DNA from: Massilia sp.
Lineage (GTDB): Bacteria; Pseudomonadota; Gammaproteobacteria; Burkholderiales; Burkholderiaceae_D
DNA length: 14,290 bases
Assembly (NCBI GenBank): GCA_003520365.1
Contig: DOUW01000259.1
Coordinates: 1-14,290 of the forward strand
Direction: 5' to 3'
Within the stretch, counting starts at the first letter, position 1. Every line of letters begins with the position of its first letter. Below the pieces are notes generated by a model. That model was not told the DNA's origin and made no database searches. It saw only the letters and a list, made by a program, of their open reading frames with translations. A program made the translations under genes and the position numbers. Shown one piece after another: positions 7,202-14,043 of this stretch.

Positions 7202-7593
7202 AGCTCCACGACTACATCACCGGCCACCTTGGCCGCTCGTTTAAATGGGGCGTGCACGACTGCGTGCTATTCAGCGTGGGCTGGTTGGAGATCGCCACCG
7301 GGCGAGACTACCTCACCCAGTACAAGCCCTGGGCCAGCGCTTTCGAGGCGGCGCGCAAGGTTGCCGACCTTGGCGGCCTGGATGCGCTGTTCGATGCCGA
7401 GCTCACGCAGATCAATCCGCACCTCGCCACGGACGGCGACCTCGCGATTATCCGCGGCACCGCGTTCGTCTTCAGTGGTGCGCACGTCGTCTCCGTCGGC
7501 GAGGAAGGACTCGTGTTCCTCGACCGGCTCGAAGCGAAGTACGCATGGAGCCATGCTCCGGAAAACAAAGGAACCCCCGAATGCCACCAGTAA
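7198..7593 (+). CDS. DUF6950 family protein, NlpC/P60-like, in the lambda gpK position
   Basis: This 131-residue protein resembles the DUF6950 family, a compact relative of NlpC/P60 cysteine peptidases found between tip genes and the central tail-tip gene. The best evidence is FKWGVHDCVLFSVGW near residues 15-29, where Cys22 is in the position of the nucleophile, then WASAFEAARKVADLGGLDAL and the end pattern DLAIIRGTAF...EEGLVFLDR. I cannot point to a sure catalytic His: His96 in SGAHVVSV does not clearly align with the family position, so activity is uncertain. It would act on peptidoglycan during DNA entry, or only in tail assembly. Unlike lambda gpK it has no JAB domain, and no gpI-like gene follows. 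ATG 7198 overlaps the previous stop, and its 3' end overlaps the next gene by 13 bases. Confidence 0.78.
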   Translation: MKLHDYITGHLGRSFKWGVHDCVLFSVGWLEIATGRDYLTQYKPWASAFEAARKVADLGGLDALFDAELTQINPHLATDGDLAIIRGTAFVFSGAHVVSVGEEGLVFLDRLEAKYAWSHAPENKGTPECHQ

Positions 7594-10500
7594 TTGCCGC
7601 TGCCGCCGCGTGGGCTGCCGCGAATGCCGCCATCATCGCTGTTGCATCGGTCGTTATCAGTGCTGGCGCCGCGATCTACGGCGCCGCTCAGGCGCGCAAG
7701 GCCGAGCGCAAGGCGCGCGACGAGCTGAACGCCTCGATGAAGGACCGTATGGTCACGCGCATCGCAACCGAGGCGCCGCACCGTTACATCTACGGTCGCG
7801 CCAAGGTCGGCGCCGACATCGTGGCGATGTTCACGAGCGGCGACAAGGACCAGTTCCGCCACCTGGTGTGTGTCCATGCCGCCCACGAGTGCGACGCCAT
7901 CGAGGAGGTCTGGGTCAACAACGCGATCGTTGACGGCATCGACACGAACGGCGACCCGACTGCAGGACGGTTTGCGACCGACCCCGATCTTGAGATCACC
8001 GAAGAGATCGTAAATGGCCCGACCTTCACCTTGCGCTTCCCGCCGATCAAGGATTCCGTGTGGGTCTTCTCTGGTACCGGGTCCAGGATGCAGCGGGTTG
8101 CGATCACGAGCATCAACGGCCAGACGGTGACGGTGGCGCAAAGCGGCCAGCTCATTGTGTCCTATGAGCGCTATGTGCTGCGCCGGTTCAACGAGAAAAT
8201 CGGCGACAGCACGCCCAAGCAGAAGAACCCTGTGGTGCGAGTGCAGCGGCACCTCGGCAACGCCAATGACGAAGCCGACGCCTACCTGCGATCTATCGTG
8301 GGTGACAAGTGGCCGGTCACGTCCGTACTGCGCGGCATGTGCTACACCGTCATCACCCTGGATTTGAACCACACCGAGTTCCAGGGCGGCCTGGTGCCGA
8401 TCCACGCGGTCATCCGCGGGCGCAAGCTGTACGATCCGCGCGACGGCGTTACCCGCTGGTCGCAGAATCCCGCCCTGGCGATAATGGACTACCTGACGTC
8501 GCCGCTGTGCGACGTGCCGATGAGCGATCTGCCGTTGGCCCAGTTCATCACCGCGGCGAACGTCTGCGATGAATCAGCGCCAACCGGCGGCGCCCGCTAC
8601 ACCATCAACGGCACGGTCAGCTCCGACCAGGATCAGAAGGGTGTGCTCGAGGCGATGGCGCAAGCCATGGCCGGCGGCCTGGTCGCCACCACCTGGGACG
8701 TCTACGCCGGCAAGTACATCGCGCCGGTTGCAGCGCTGACGCAGGAGGACATCGTCGGCAGCATGTCGGTCAACCCGGGCGTATCCGACGCCAGCGTGTA
8801 CAACGGCGTAAAGGGCCAGTACATCGGCCCGGAGAACAAGTACGTCCAGACCGATTTTCAGCCCTACCAGAACCCGACCTACCGCGAGGCGGACGGGCGC
8901 GACCTGTACACGAACATCGATTTCCCGTTCACCGAATCGCTGCAGCGCGTCACCAACCTGGCGCGCATCTTCACCGAGGACCAGCGCAACGGCTTCACCA
9001 TCAAGGCCGAGTTCTCGCTGAAGGCATGGCCACTGAAGGTCGGCCAGCGCGTCACCTACACGAGCAAGTTCCTGGGCCAGACCGCGAAGGTGTATCGCAT
9101 CACCGACAAGTCGTACGCGCCAAACTCGGCCGTGCAGCTGACGCTGAAGGAAGACGCGGCGAGCATCTGGGACTATGCTGACGCTACCGTGCTGGACAGC
9201 ACGCCCAACACCGATCTGCCGGATCCGTGGAAGGTAGACGCACCGGCTTCGCTCTCGTGCACGTCGGGCGAGGCCACGCTGCTGCGCCAGGCTGACGGGT
9301 CGACCGTGCCGCGCATCCTGGTGACCTGGCCGGCGATGGCTCGGGCCAGCGGGGTGCAGGTGGAAATCGAATGGCGCGCGGTGTCGTCGCCCACGTGGGA
9401 GCGCACCACGGTGTCGGCCGATGAGACCCAGGCCTACCTGTCGCCGATCACGCCAGGCTTTTTCTACGTCGTGCGCGCGCGGTGCGTGAATCCGTCCCTC
9501 AACGCGCGCTCCAATGCCGTCGCCACCGTCTACCAGGTGGAGGTGCTGACCGCGGCGCCGACGGTCTACAAGTGGGCGCCGGACAAGCCGACAGCGCCGG
9601 CCGGCGCCGCCGCATACCAGTGGAGCACTCGAACCTTCGGTGCTGCGCCAACAGGCTGGAGTTTGACCGAGCCGGCCGCGCCGGCCGGCGGCAACTCGAT
9701 GCTATGGGCAGCAACTGCGCGCGTTTCGGGCGTTGCGGCGACCGGCACCGACCCGTTTGATTGGGCGGATGCTTCTGTCACGATGGCCGGCTACGCGCCG
9801 GCTGCTGCTGGCACCGGCCCCGCCGGCTACAGCAACGCTCGGGTGTTCGCCTTCCAGCGCAAGGCGACGGCGCCGACCGGCACGCCGGGCGCGGTGACCT
9901 ACGATTTCACCACTGGTGCGATCACGACGGCGACGCTGGCGAACGGATGGCAGAAGACGATTCCGGCTGCCGACGGCAACCCGCTCTACGTCACCTCGGC
10001 CAGTGCGACCGCGGCCGGCACGACGGATACCATTGCCAGTGGTGAGTGGTCGGGCGCTGTCGTGATGGCGTCCGACGGTGGCCCTGGCGCGCCGGGCCTG
10101 AACAATGCGACGGTGCGTTTGTACCAGCGCAGTGCGAGCGCAACGGCGCCGGCATTGCCATCGGCCAACAGCACGTACACGTTCGCAACGGGTGCGATCA
10201 CCGGCATCAACAACGGCTGGCTGACCTACATTCCGACGGCAGGTGGGCAATACCTCCACACGACGCAGGCGACGGCGATCGCGGCCACGGCCACCGATGC
10301 CATCTCGGCGGGGGAGTGGGCAGCCGCACAGCTGATGTACGACGCGGCAGACCTGATCGCTGCTCAGCAGGCGGCCAATGCTGCGATGGCGCGTGCGGAC
10401 TCGATGAGCAGCGACAGCAAGCTCGACCGGGTTGAAAAAATCGAGATCGTCCGAGAGTGGAAGGTGCTGACCGACGAGCGGGCAGGAATTCTTGGTCAAG

Positions 10501-12500
10501 CCGCTGCTCTCGGCGTTCCCACCGCAGGCTATGAGGCGGCGTACAGCACGCTTGCGACGTATCTTACTTCGCTCGAATACACCGACTACACCAAGGACAA
10601 TGCGGTGGTGCGGGCGACGTTCAACACGAATTTCGCCAACCTGTACACCCAGCGTCAGGCGGTACTGAATAGTATTGCTACCGCAGCCGCGCGCGCTCAG
10701 TTCATCCCATTGAAGACGTGGGAATTCCAGGGCGGTCTGGAAGGATGGTCTGGCGTTAACATCAATCCTACGCCGAATCCGGATAGTGTCACCCTCACAT
10801 CGACGGGCGATGCGATGTTCAATTCGCCGACCATTAGCCTGGATGGCTCGATTTATGACAAGGTTCGCGTCAGGATTAAGCGCGTAGGTGGCACAGCCTG
10901 GGCGGGCCAATTGTATTTCAGCACGAGTGCCAATTCGACTGGCGGCGCAGTCCATGGTGCATCCGGAAGCCATATGGGTACGGTGATGCCGGACCCGACG
11001 ATCTTGAATCAATGGGTAACTGTCGAGTGGTCGATGGCTGGCATAGGCGACTGGTCGGTCAGTACGATTTCCAAGCTTCGCTTCGACTTCGGGGCTACCA
11101 ACACCACGGACAGTTTCGAGGTGGATTGGGTTTCTGTTGGAAAAGTTGCACCATCCGTTTCCATCGAGGCTCTTGCAGCAGCACAGACGGCCGCCGACGC
11201 AGCCAACGCTGCCATCGCGGATATGGCGCGCGACGACCTGCTGTCGCCGATGGAAAAGCCGGCGGAGGTCCTACGCTGGAATGCCATCGCGGGAGAACGG
11301 GCTGGGATTGATGCTCAGGCCGCGAGCCTGGGCATCACCGCGGAGCGCACCGCCTACACGGCGGCGTACAACGCGTTGAGCTCGTACATCACTGGCCTGG
11401 GAACGCAGTTCTCCACGATTCCAGGGACGGCGATCAGCATCGTAGGGGCGACCTACCGCGCGAACTTCAAGAACTACTTCGACGCGAAGCAGGCTCTGCT
11501 GAACGCCATCGCGGCCAAGTCAGCCACCCTGGCGCAGTGGTCAGGTGTAGGCGGACCTGGGCGGCCAGCCGATAACGCGTCGTCGGACTTGACTCTGGTT
11601 GCTACCGGTGCGATCGCGATCAATGGCAACAGCCTTACCAAGGCGAGCGGCACGCCGGCGTGGGCGACCTCTGTAGTAAGCCTGGAGAGCTACATCGGTG
11701 GGGCTTATGCGAGCGTGCGAGCCGATGTGCGATGTGACTTGTTGTTCGGATTGAATTCTGATCCGAATACAGACGCCAGCTATACGTCGCTCGACTTTGG
11801 TTTGGAATTGCAATCGGGTGGATTGCTGGGGGTTATCGAGAGCAACGTTCCCCGCGGCGCCATAGGTTCGTATGTGGCTGGTGACATACTTGCCGTCATT
11901 TTTGACGGCTCGACAATCAGGTACTGCAAAAACGGAGCGGTACTCTACACCTCAAACCAGCCTGCGCCACTTAGCTCCCCGCTGTTTTTCGATAGCTCGT
12001 TCAGTTCCAGTGCCGCGGCCCTTTCAGGTATTCGGTTTGGGCCGCTCTCGAGTAACAACTGGGCATCGGTGGGCGGCTCCGGCAAACCGCAGGATGGCGC
12101 AACTGTAGGCGCGCCGGCCGGCACCGACGTCGCCGGCGTACCGGCGGAGCAGGTGGCGTCTGGCGCCAACGCCATCAACTCCGTACTGACGGCGACGCTC
12201 TCGGGCACGGCGGGCGGCGGCACCTACCCGAATGGCAGTTCAGGCTACGGCTTCCTGCAGGTCAACATCACAGGTGGCACTGCGCCGTACACGGTGCGGT
12301 GGATCCTCACCGAAGATTACTCGACAGGCACGCCCGGCGTGATGAGGATGAGCCAGAAGACCGGCACGAGCACATCGTTTAGCGGTTCCGGTACGAATGC
12401 AACGCTGAGCTATGACGTCACGGCCATCGTTACCGATTCGAAGCAGAAGTCGGTCAACGTTGGCAAGAACATCATCGTCAACCATGGGACGCCAGTATGA
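7581..12500 (+). CDS. Central tail-tip / host-specificity protein (lambda J-like)
   Basis: This 1639-residue protein should form the tail-tip hub and, through its C-terminal half, bind the host. ATG 7581 follows AAAGGA at 7567-7572; earlier in-frame codons lie inside the DUF6950 gene. Domains in order: a hydrophobic helix at residues 4-33 followed by basic ARKAERKAR; a hub region to about 536, with the PHRYIYGRAKVGADIV entry motif typical of this family; an Fn3-like domain near 551-655; three tandem repeats of about 90 residues (661-920); a helical repeat (925-1038); a beta-sandwich, carbohydrate-binding-like region (about 1040-1190); a second copy of the helical repeat (1197-1318); a SPRY/lectin-like region (about 1319-1490); and a C-terminal Ig/PKD-like region. 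Lambda J has 1132 residues, so this is a long member. The lectin-like parts have lower GC than the hub, suggesting exchange. Confidence 0.9.
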   Translation: MPPVIAAAAAWAAANAAIIAVASVVISAGAAIYGAAQARKAERKARDELNASMKDRMVTRIATEAPHRYIYGRAKVGADIVAMFTSGDKDQFRHLVCVHAAHECDAIEEVWVNNAIVDGIDTNGDPTAGRFATDPDLEITEEIVNGPTFTLRFPPIKDSVWVFSGTGSRMQRVAITSINGQTVTVAQSGQLIVSYERYVLRRFNEKIGDSTPKQKNPVVRVQRHLGNANDEADAYLRSIVGDKWPVTSVLRGMCYTVITLDLNHTEFQGGLVPIHAVIRGRKLYDPRDGVTRWSQNPALAIMDYLTSPLCDVPMSDLPLAQFITAANVCDESAPTGGARYTINGTVSSDQDQKGVLEAMAQAMAGGLVATTWDVYAGKYIAPVAALTQEDIVGSMSVNPGVSDASVYNGVKGQYIGPENKYVQTDFQPYQNPTYREADGRDLYTNIDFPFTESLQRVTNLARIFTEDQRNGFTIKAEFSLKAWPLKVGQRVTYTSKFLGQTAKVYRITDKSYAPNSAVQLTLKEDAASIWDYADATVLDSTPNTDLPDPWKVDAPASLSCTSGEATLLRQADGSTVPRILVTWPAMARASGVQVEIEWRAVSSPTWERTTVSADETQAYLSPITPGFFYVVRARCVNPSLNARSNAVATVYQVEVLTAAPTVYKWAPDKPTAPAGAAAYQWSTRTFGAAPTGWSLTEPAAPAGGNSMLWAATARVSGVAATGTDPFDWADASVTMAGYAPAAAGTGPAGYSNARVFAFQRKATAPTGTPGAVTYDFTTGAITTATLANGWQKTIPAADGNPLYVTSASATAAGTTDTIASGEWSGAVVMASDGGPGAPGLNNATVRLYQRSASATAPALPSANSTYTFATGAITGINNGWLTYIPTAGGQYLHTTQATAIAATATDAISAGEWAAAQLMYDAADLIAAQQAANAAMARADSMSSDSKLDRVEKIEIVREWKVLTDERAGILGQAAALGVPTAGYEAAYSTLATYLTSLEYTDYTKDNAVVRATFNTNFANLYTQRQAVLNSIATAAARAQFIPLKTWEFQGGLEGWSGVNINPTPNPDSVTLTSTGDAMFNSPTISLDGSIYDKVRVRIKRVGGTAWAGQLYFSTSANSTGGAVHGASGSHMGTVMPDPTILNQWVTVEWSMAGIGDWSVSTISKLRFDFGATNTTDSFEVDWVSVGKVAPSVSIEALAAAQTAADAANAAIADMARDDLLSPMEKPAEVLRWNAIAGERAGIDAQAASLGITAERTAYTAAYNALSSYITGLGTQFSTIPGTAISIVGATYRANFKNYFDAKQALLNAIAAKSATLAQWSGVGGPGRPADNASSDLTLVATGAIAINGNSLTKASGTPAWATSVVSLESYIGGAYASVRADVRCDLLFGLNSDPNTDASYTSLDFGLELQSGGLLGVIESNVPRGAIGSYVAGDILAVIFDGSTIRYCKNGAVLYTSNQPAPLSSPLFFDSSFSSSAAALSGIRFGPLSSNNWASVGGSGKPQDGATVGAPAGTDVAGVPAEQVASGANAINSVLTATLSGTAGGGTYPNGSSGYGFLQVNITGGTAPYTVRWILTEDYSTGTPGVMRMSQKTGTSTSFSGSGTNATLSYDVTAIVTDSKQKSVNVGKNIIVNHGTPV
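9561..10340 (+). repeat. Three tandem ~90-residue repeats in the tail-tip protein
   Basis: Copies start at about 9561, 9840 and 10110 (spacing 93 and 90 codons) and end at about 9788, 10070 and 10340. The shared pattern is V-[YFRL]-x-[YWF]-Q-R-like strand, a Y-x-[WF] strand, T-G-A-I or equivalent, N/G-W-x-x-x-I-P, an L-[YHW] strand, and a closing W-x-x-A-x-x-M. Copies 2 and 3 are closest to each other, sharing T-F/Y-x-F-x-TGAIT, NGW, IP and SGEW or AGEW. Copy 1 has diverged most. They probably form a stalk of small beta-domains. Confidence 0.78.
10353..10692 (+). repeat. Helical repeat, copy 1, in the tail-tip protein
   Basis: This stretch starts with an Ala-rich helix, then KLDRVEKIEIVREWKVL, DERAGILGQAAALGV, an AYSTLATYLT segment, and a FNTNFANLYTQRQAVLNSIA end. 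It matches the second copy at 11169-11526 motif for motif. Both look like helical hairpins that separate the beta-domains of the stalk. Confidence 0.82.
11169..11526 (+). repeat. Helical repeat, copy 2, in the tail-tip protein
   Basis: The pattern DLLSPMEKPAEVLRWNAI, GERAGIDAQAASLGI, AYTAAYNALSSYIT and YRANFKNYFDAKQALLNAIA corresponds in order to the first copy. It starts 272 codons after it. Each copy is followed by a different lower-GC beta-domain, which suggests that helical repeat plus lectin-like domain is the exchanged unit. Confidence 0.82.
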
Positions 12501-13111
12501 TCGAACGTTATTTCGCCGATGTGCTGCCCTGTGGCCGGGTCCGCGCTTGCTTGCCAGGCGTGGGCTGTGACGACGGCTCGCTGTTTATCTCTGGCGTGGA
12601 AGGGCGGGCTGTGATGCTGGACAGTCCGATCACCTGGAAGGGCGAAACCCCGACCTCGGTGCTGTACTGGGACGTGGCCGCCGGACTGTACTGGGTCGAG
12701 AGCATGTCGCTGCAGGATCTGGGCGCCGAGGCGATCAGGCAGATCGACGCCGCCGGCGATGCCGCACGGCTGCTGGCGATCGGCGACCCGGCTCGCGCCA
12801 TCGAGTACCAGCAGGCCGAACAGCAGGCGCGCGAGTACCGGGCGCGGGGCTATGCCGGCGAAGTGCCCGATGACGTCGCCAGCTGGTCGGATCCGAAAGG
12901 GTGGGCCGCGCAGCAGGCAGCGGACGACATCATCGCTACGGCCGACCAGTGGCGCGCGGCGCTGAGCGCAATCCGGAAGTTGCGCCTGGCCGCGAAGGAG
13001 AGCGTGCGCGCCATCGTTGCTGATCCTGCCGGCGCGCACGCCCAGCTTTACGCAGTGCAGGCGCAGTTCGACGCCGACCTCCAGGCCTTGATGGCCGGCA
13101 TCCAGCAGTAG
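12497..13111 (+). CDS. Small tail-tip-associated protein of unknown function
   Basis: This 204-residue protein follows the tail-tip gene with a four-base ATGA overlap, which fixes the start, and was probably co-inherited with it. Residues 1-65 are beta-rich with two cysteines (LPCGRVRACLPG, then GCDD) and the segment PITWKGETPTSVLYW. From about residue 70 to the end it is helical and charged, including EYQQAEQQAREYRARGYAGEVPDDVASW, then GWAAQQAADDII and the AIRKLRLAAKESVRAI helix. I have seen this helical pattern at the end of tail-fibre-associated phage proteins, where a 'GY.G.VP..V..WA..KGW..QQAADDIL' stretch is common, but its job is unknown. It may be a tip accessory protein or an assembly helper. 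No enzyme motif is visible. Confidence 0.72.
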   Translation: MIERYFADVLPCGRVRACLPGVGCDDGSLFISGVEGRAVMLDSPITWKGETPTSVLYWDVAAGLYWVESMSLQDLGAEAIRQIDAAGDAARLLAIGDPARAIEYQQAEQQAREYRARGYAGEVPDDVASWSDPKGWAAQQAADDIIATADQWRAALSAIRKLRLAAKESVRAIVADPAGAHAQLYAVQAQFDADLQALMAGIQQ

Positions 13112-13136
13112 CACCCCTTTCTTTTGAGGAGAACCT

Positions 13137-13619
13137 ATGGACCCACGTCCAGGAATCGTCACGCTTCGCTTTACCTCGCGCTGGCCGTACAACCCGATCA
13201 GCTTGGCCATCGCCACGCTGACCGGCTCGCGCTTCTTCAGTCACGTGGTTGCGGTCATCGACGACCGCGCCTACGAGGCATCGATGACGCACGGTTGCCG
13301 GGCCTGCCCGGTGGCCGACATCATGAAGGGTATCGTCCGCTACCAGGACATGCACGTCACGGTGCTCGATGTCGACGCCGCGCGCGCGTTCGCCGAGGCC
13401 CAGGCCGGCAAGCCGTACGACTTCGCCGGCGCGTTGGCGCTGCCGTTGCTGAAGTCCGACGACTGGAACGACGACAGCAAGTGGTGGTGCAGCGAGCTGG
13501 TGTTCGCGATGCTGATGGCCGGCGGCGTCACGCTGCTGGATCCGGACGAGATGCACCGCGTCACGCCGAACGACCTGTTCCAGTGCTTCTACCCGAAGTC
13601 CCAGATGATGCGCGCCTGA
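13137..13619 (+). CDS. Circularly permuted NlpC/P60-like (YiiX/YebB-type) protein
   Basis: This 160-residue protein has the order of motifs found in permuted papain-like enzymes: His first and Cys last. His36 lies in RFFSHVVAVID after a hydrophobic helix, an acidic strand follows, then GKPYDFAGALALPLL, and Cys118 lies in KWWCSELVFAML, the typical nucleophile motif of the YiiX/YebB branch. Such proteins can be murein or lipid amide hydrolases or acyltransferases, so the substrate cannot be named. It has no signal peptide. GAGGAG just upstream of ATG 13137 is a strong ribosome binding site. It lies between the tail-tip genes and the lysis genes, so it may be a tail-borne wall-opening enzyme or a lysis helper. 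The fold family is well supported by the two motifs and their spacing; activity is inferred. Confidence 0.78.
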   Translation: MDPRPGIVTLRFTSRWPYNPISLAIATLTGSRFFSHVVAVIDDRAYEASMTHGCRACPVADIMKGIVRYQDMHVTVLDVDAARAFAEAQAGKPYDFAGALALPLLKSDDWNDDSKWWCSELVFAMLMAGGVTLLDPDEMHRVTPNDLFQCFYPKSQMMRA

Positions 13620-13638
13620 TCGGCGGGCACGCCCTCCA

Positions 13639-13661
13639 GGCCGCGACCAGCGGCTTTTTTT
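13639..13661 (+). terminator. Intrinsic terminator-like hairpin before the holin gene
   Basis: GCCGC at 13640-13644 pairs with GCGGC at 13650-13654 around GACCA, extended by A-T and a G-T wobble. Seven T residues follow at 13655-13661. It lies between the permuted peptidase gene and the holin, and is nearly identical to the hairpin at 1988-2015. Confidence 0.75.
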
Positions 13662-13683
13662 ACGCCCAATGAAAAGGCAACCA

Positions 13684-14043
13684 ATGATCGAAAAACCTCC
13701 GCACCAACCGGGCGCCGTCGGCGACTGGGCCAGCGTCCTCCCCTGGGTCTGGATCGTCGTCCTGTCCCTGCTCGGCGGCGTGGCCGCGTTCGTCCGCAAG
13801 ATGCGCGCCAACCACGTGCGAGTTTGGAACTTCACTGAGCTGATCGGCGAAATCGTGATCTCGGGCCTGGCTGGCGTGGTGATCGCGCACCTATGCCAGT
13901 GGCGTGAGTTCCCGATGTCGCTTACCTACGCCCTCACCGGCATTGGCGCGCACATGGGCAGCCGCGCCCTGTTCAAGCTGGAAGGACTGCTCGACGCAAA
14001 ATTCCCACCATCACCGAAGGATATGCCCCATGACAACGAATAA
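13684..14043 (+). CDS. Holin, LydA-like (Phage_holin_3_3 type)
   Basis: This 119-residue membrane protein should form the inner-membrane lesion that releases the endolysin. Three hydrophobic segments are visible: residues 17-37 (LPWVWIVVLSLLGG), 53-70 (IVISGLAGVVIAHL) and 78-97 (LTYALTGIGAHMGSRALF). The last, with G-I-x-x-H-M-G-x-R-A, is the signature I associate with LydA-like holins. The C-terminal tail is short and charged. I chose ATG 13684 because AAAGG at 13674-13678 precedes it. An in-frame ATG at 13669 would add MKRQP but has no ribosome binding site and follows the terminator T-tract. The end overlaps the endolysin gene by 14 bases, giving the classic holin-endolysin pair. Confidence 0.85.
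   Translation: MIEKPPHQPGAVGDWASVLPWVWIVVLSLLGGVAAFVRKMRANHVRVWNFTELIGEIVISGLAGVVIAHLCQWREFPMSLTYALTGIGAHMGSRALFKLEGLLDAKFPPSPKDMPHDNE

Noticed and set aside
7245..7580. Longer N-terminus for the tail-tip protein
   Set aside because: This part overlaps the DUF6950 gene and is low-complexity; ATG 7581 has an AAAGGA site and starts the hydrophobic helix typical of the family.
7308..8405. Reverse-strand open frame of 365 codons
   Set aside because: It lies opposite the DUF6950 and tail-tip genes, has no ribosome binding site or family features, and is explained by GC skew at codon positions.
9702..11012. Long reverse-strand open frame of 436 codons opposite the tail-tip gene
   Set aside because: The forward frame carries recognisable repeats and domains through the whole stretch; the reverse product is Arg-rich with no domain, as expected from high-GC codon bias.
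11000..12500. Diversity-generating retroelement variable region at the end of the tail-tip gene
   Set aside because: I saw no template-repeat partner, reverse transcriptase or adenine-biased repeat in the window; the lower GC there is better explained by domain exchange.
13112..13130. T-rich run after the tail-associated gene as a fifth terminator
   Set aside because: CCCCTTTCTTTT is present but I find no stable hairpin immediately upstream.
12936..13835. Reverse-strand open frame of 299 codons spanning three forward genes
   Set aside because: It crosses a forward terminator and the boundaries of several well-supported genes, and its product is Arg/Gly-rich without motifs.
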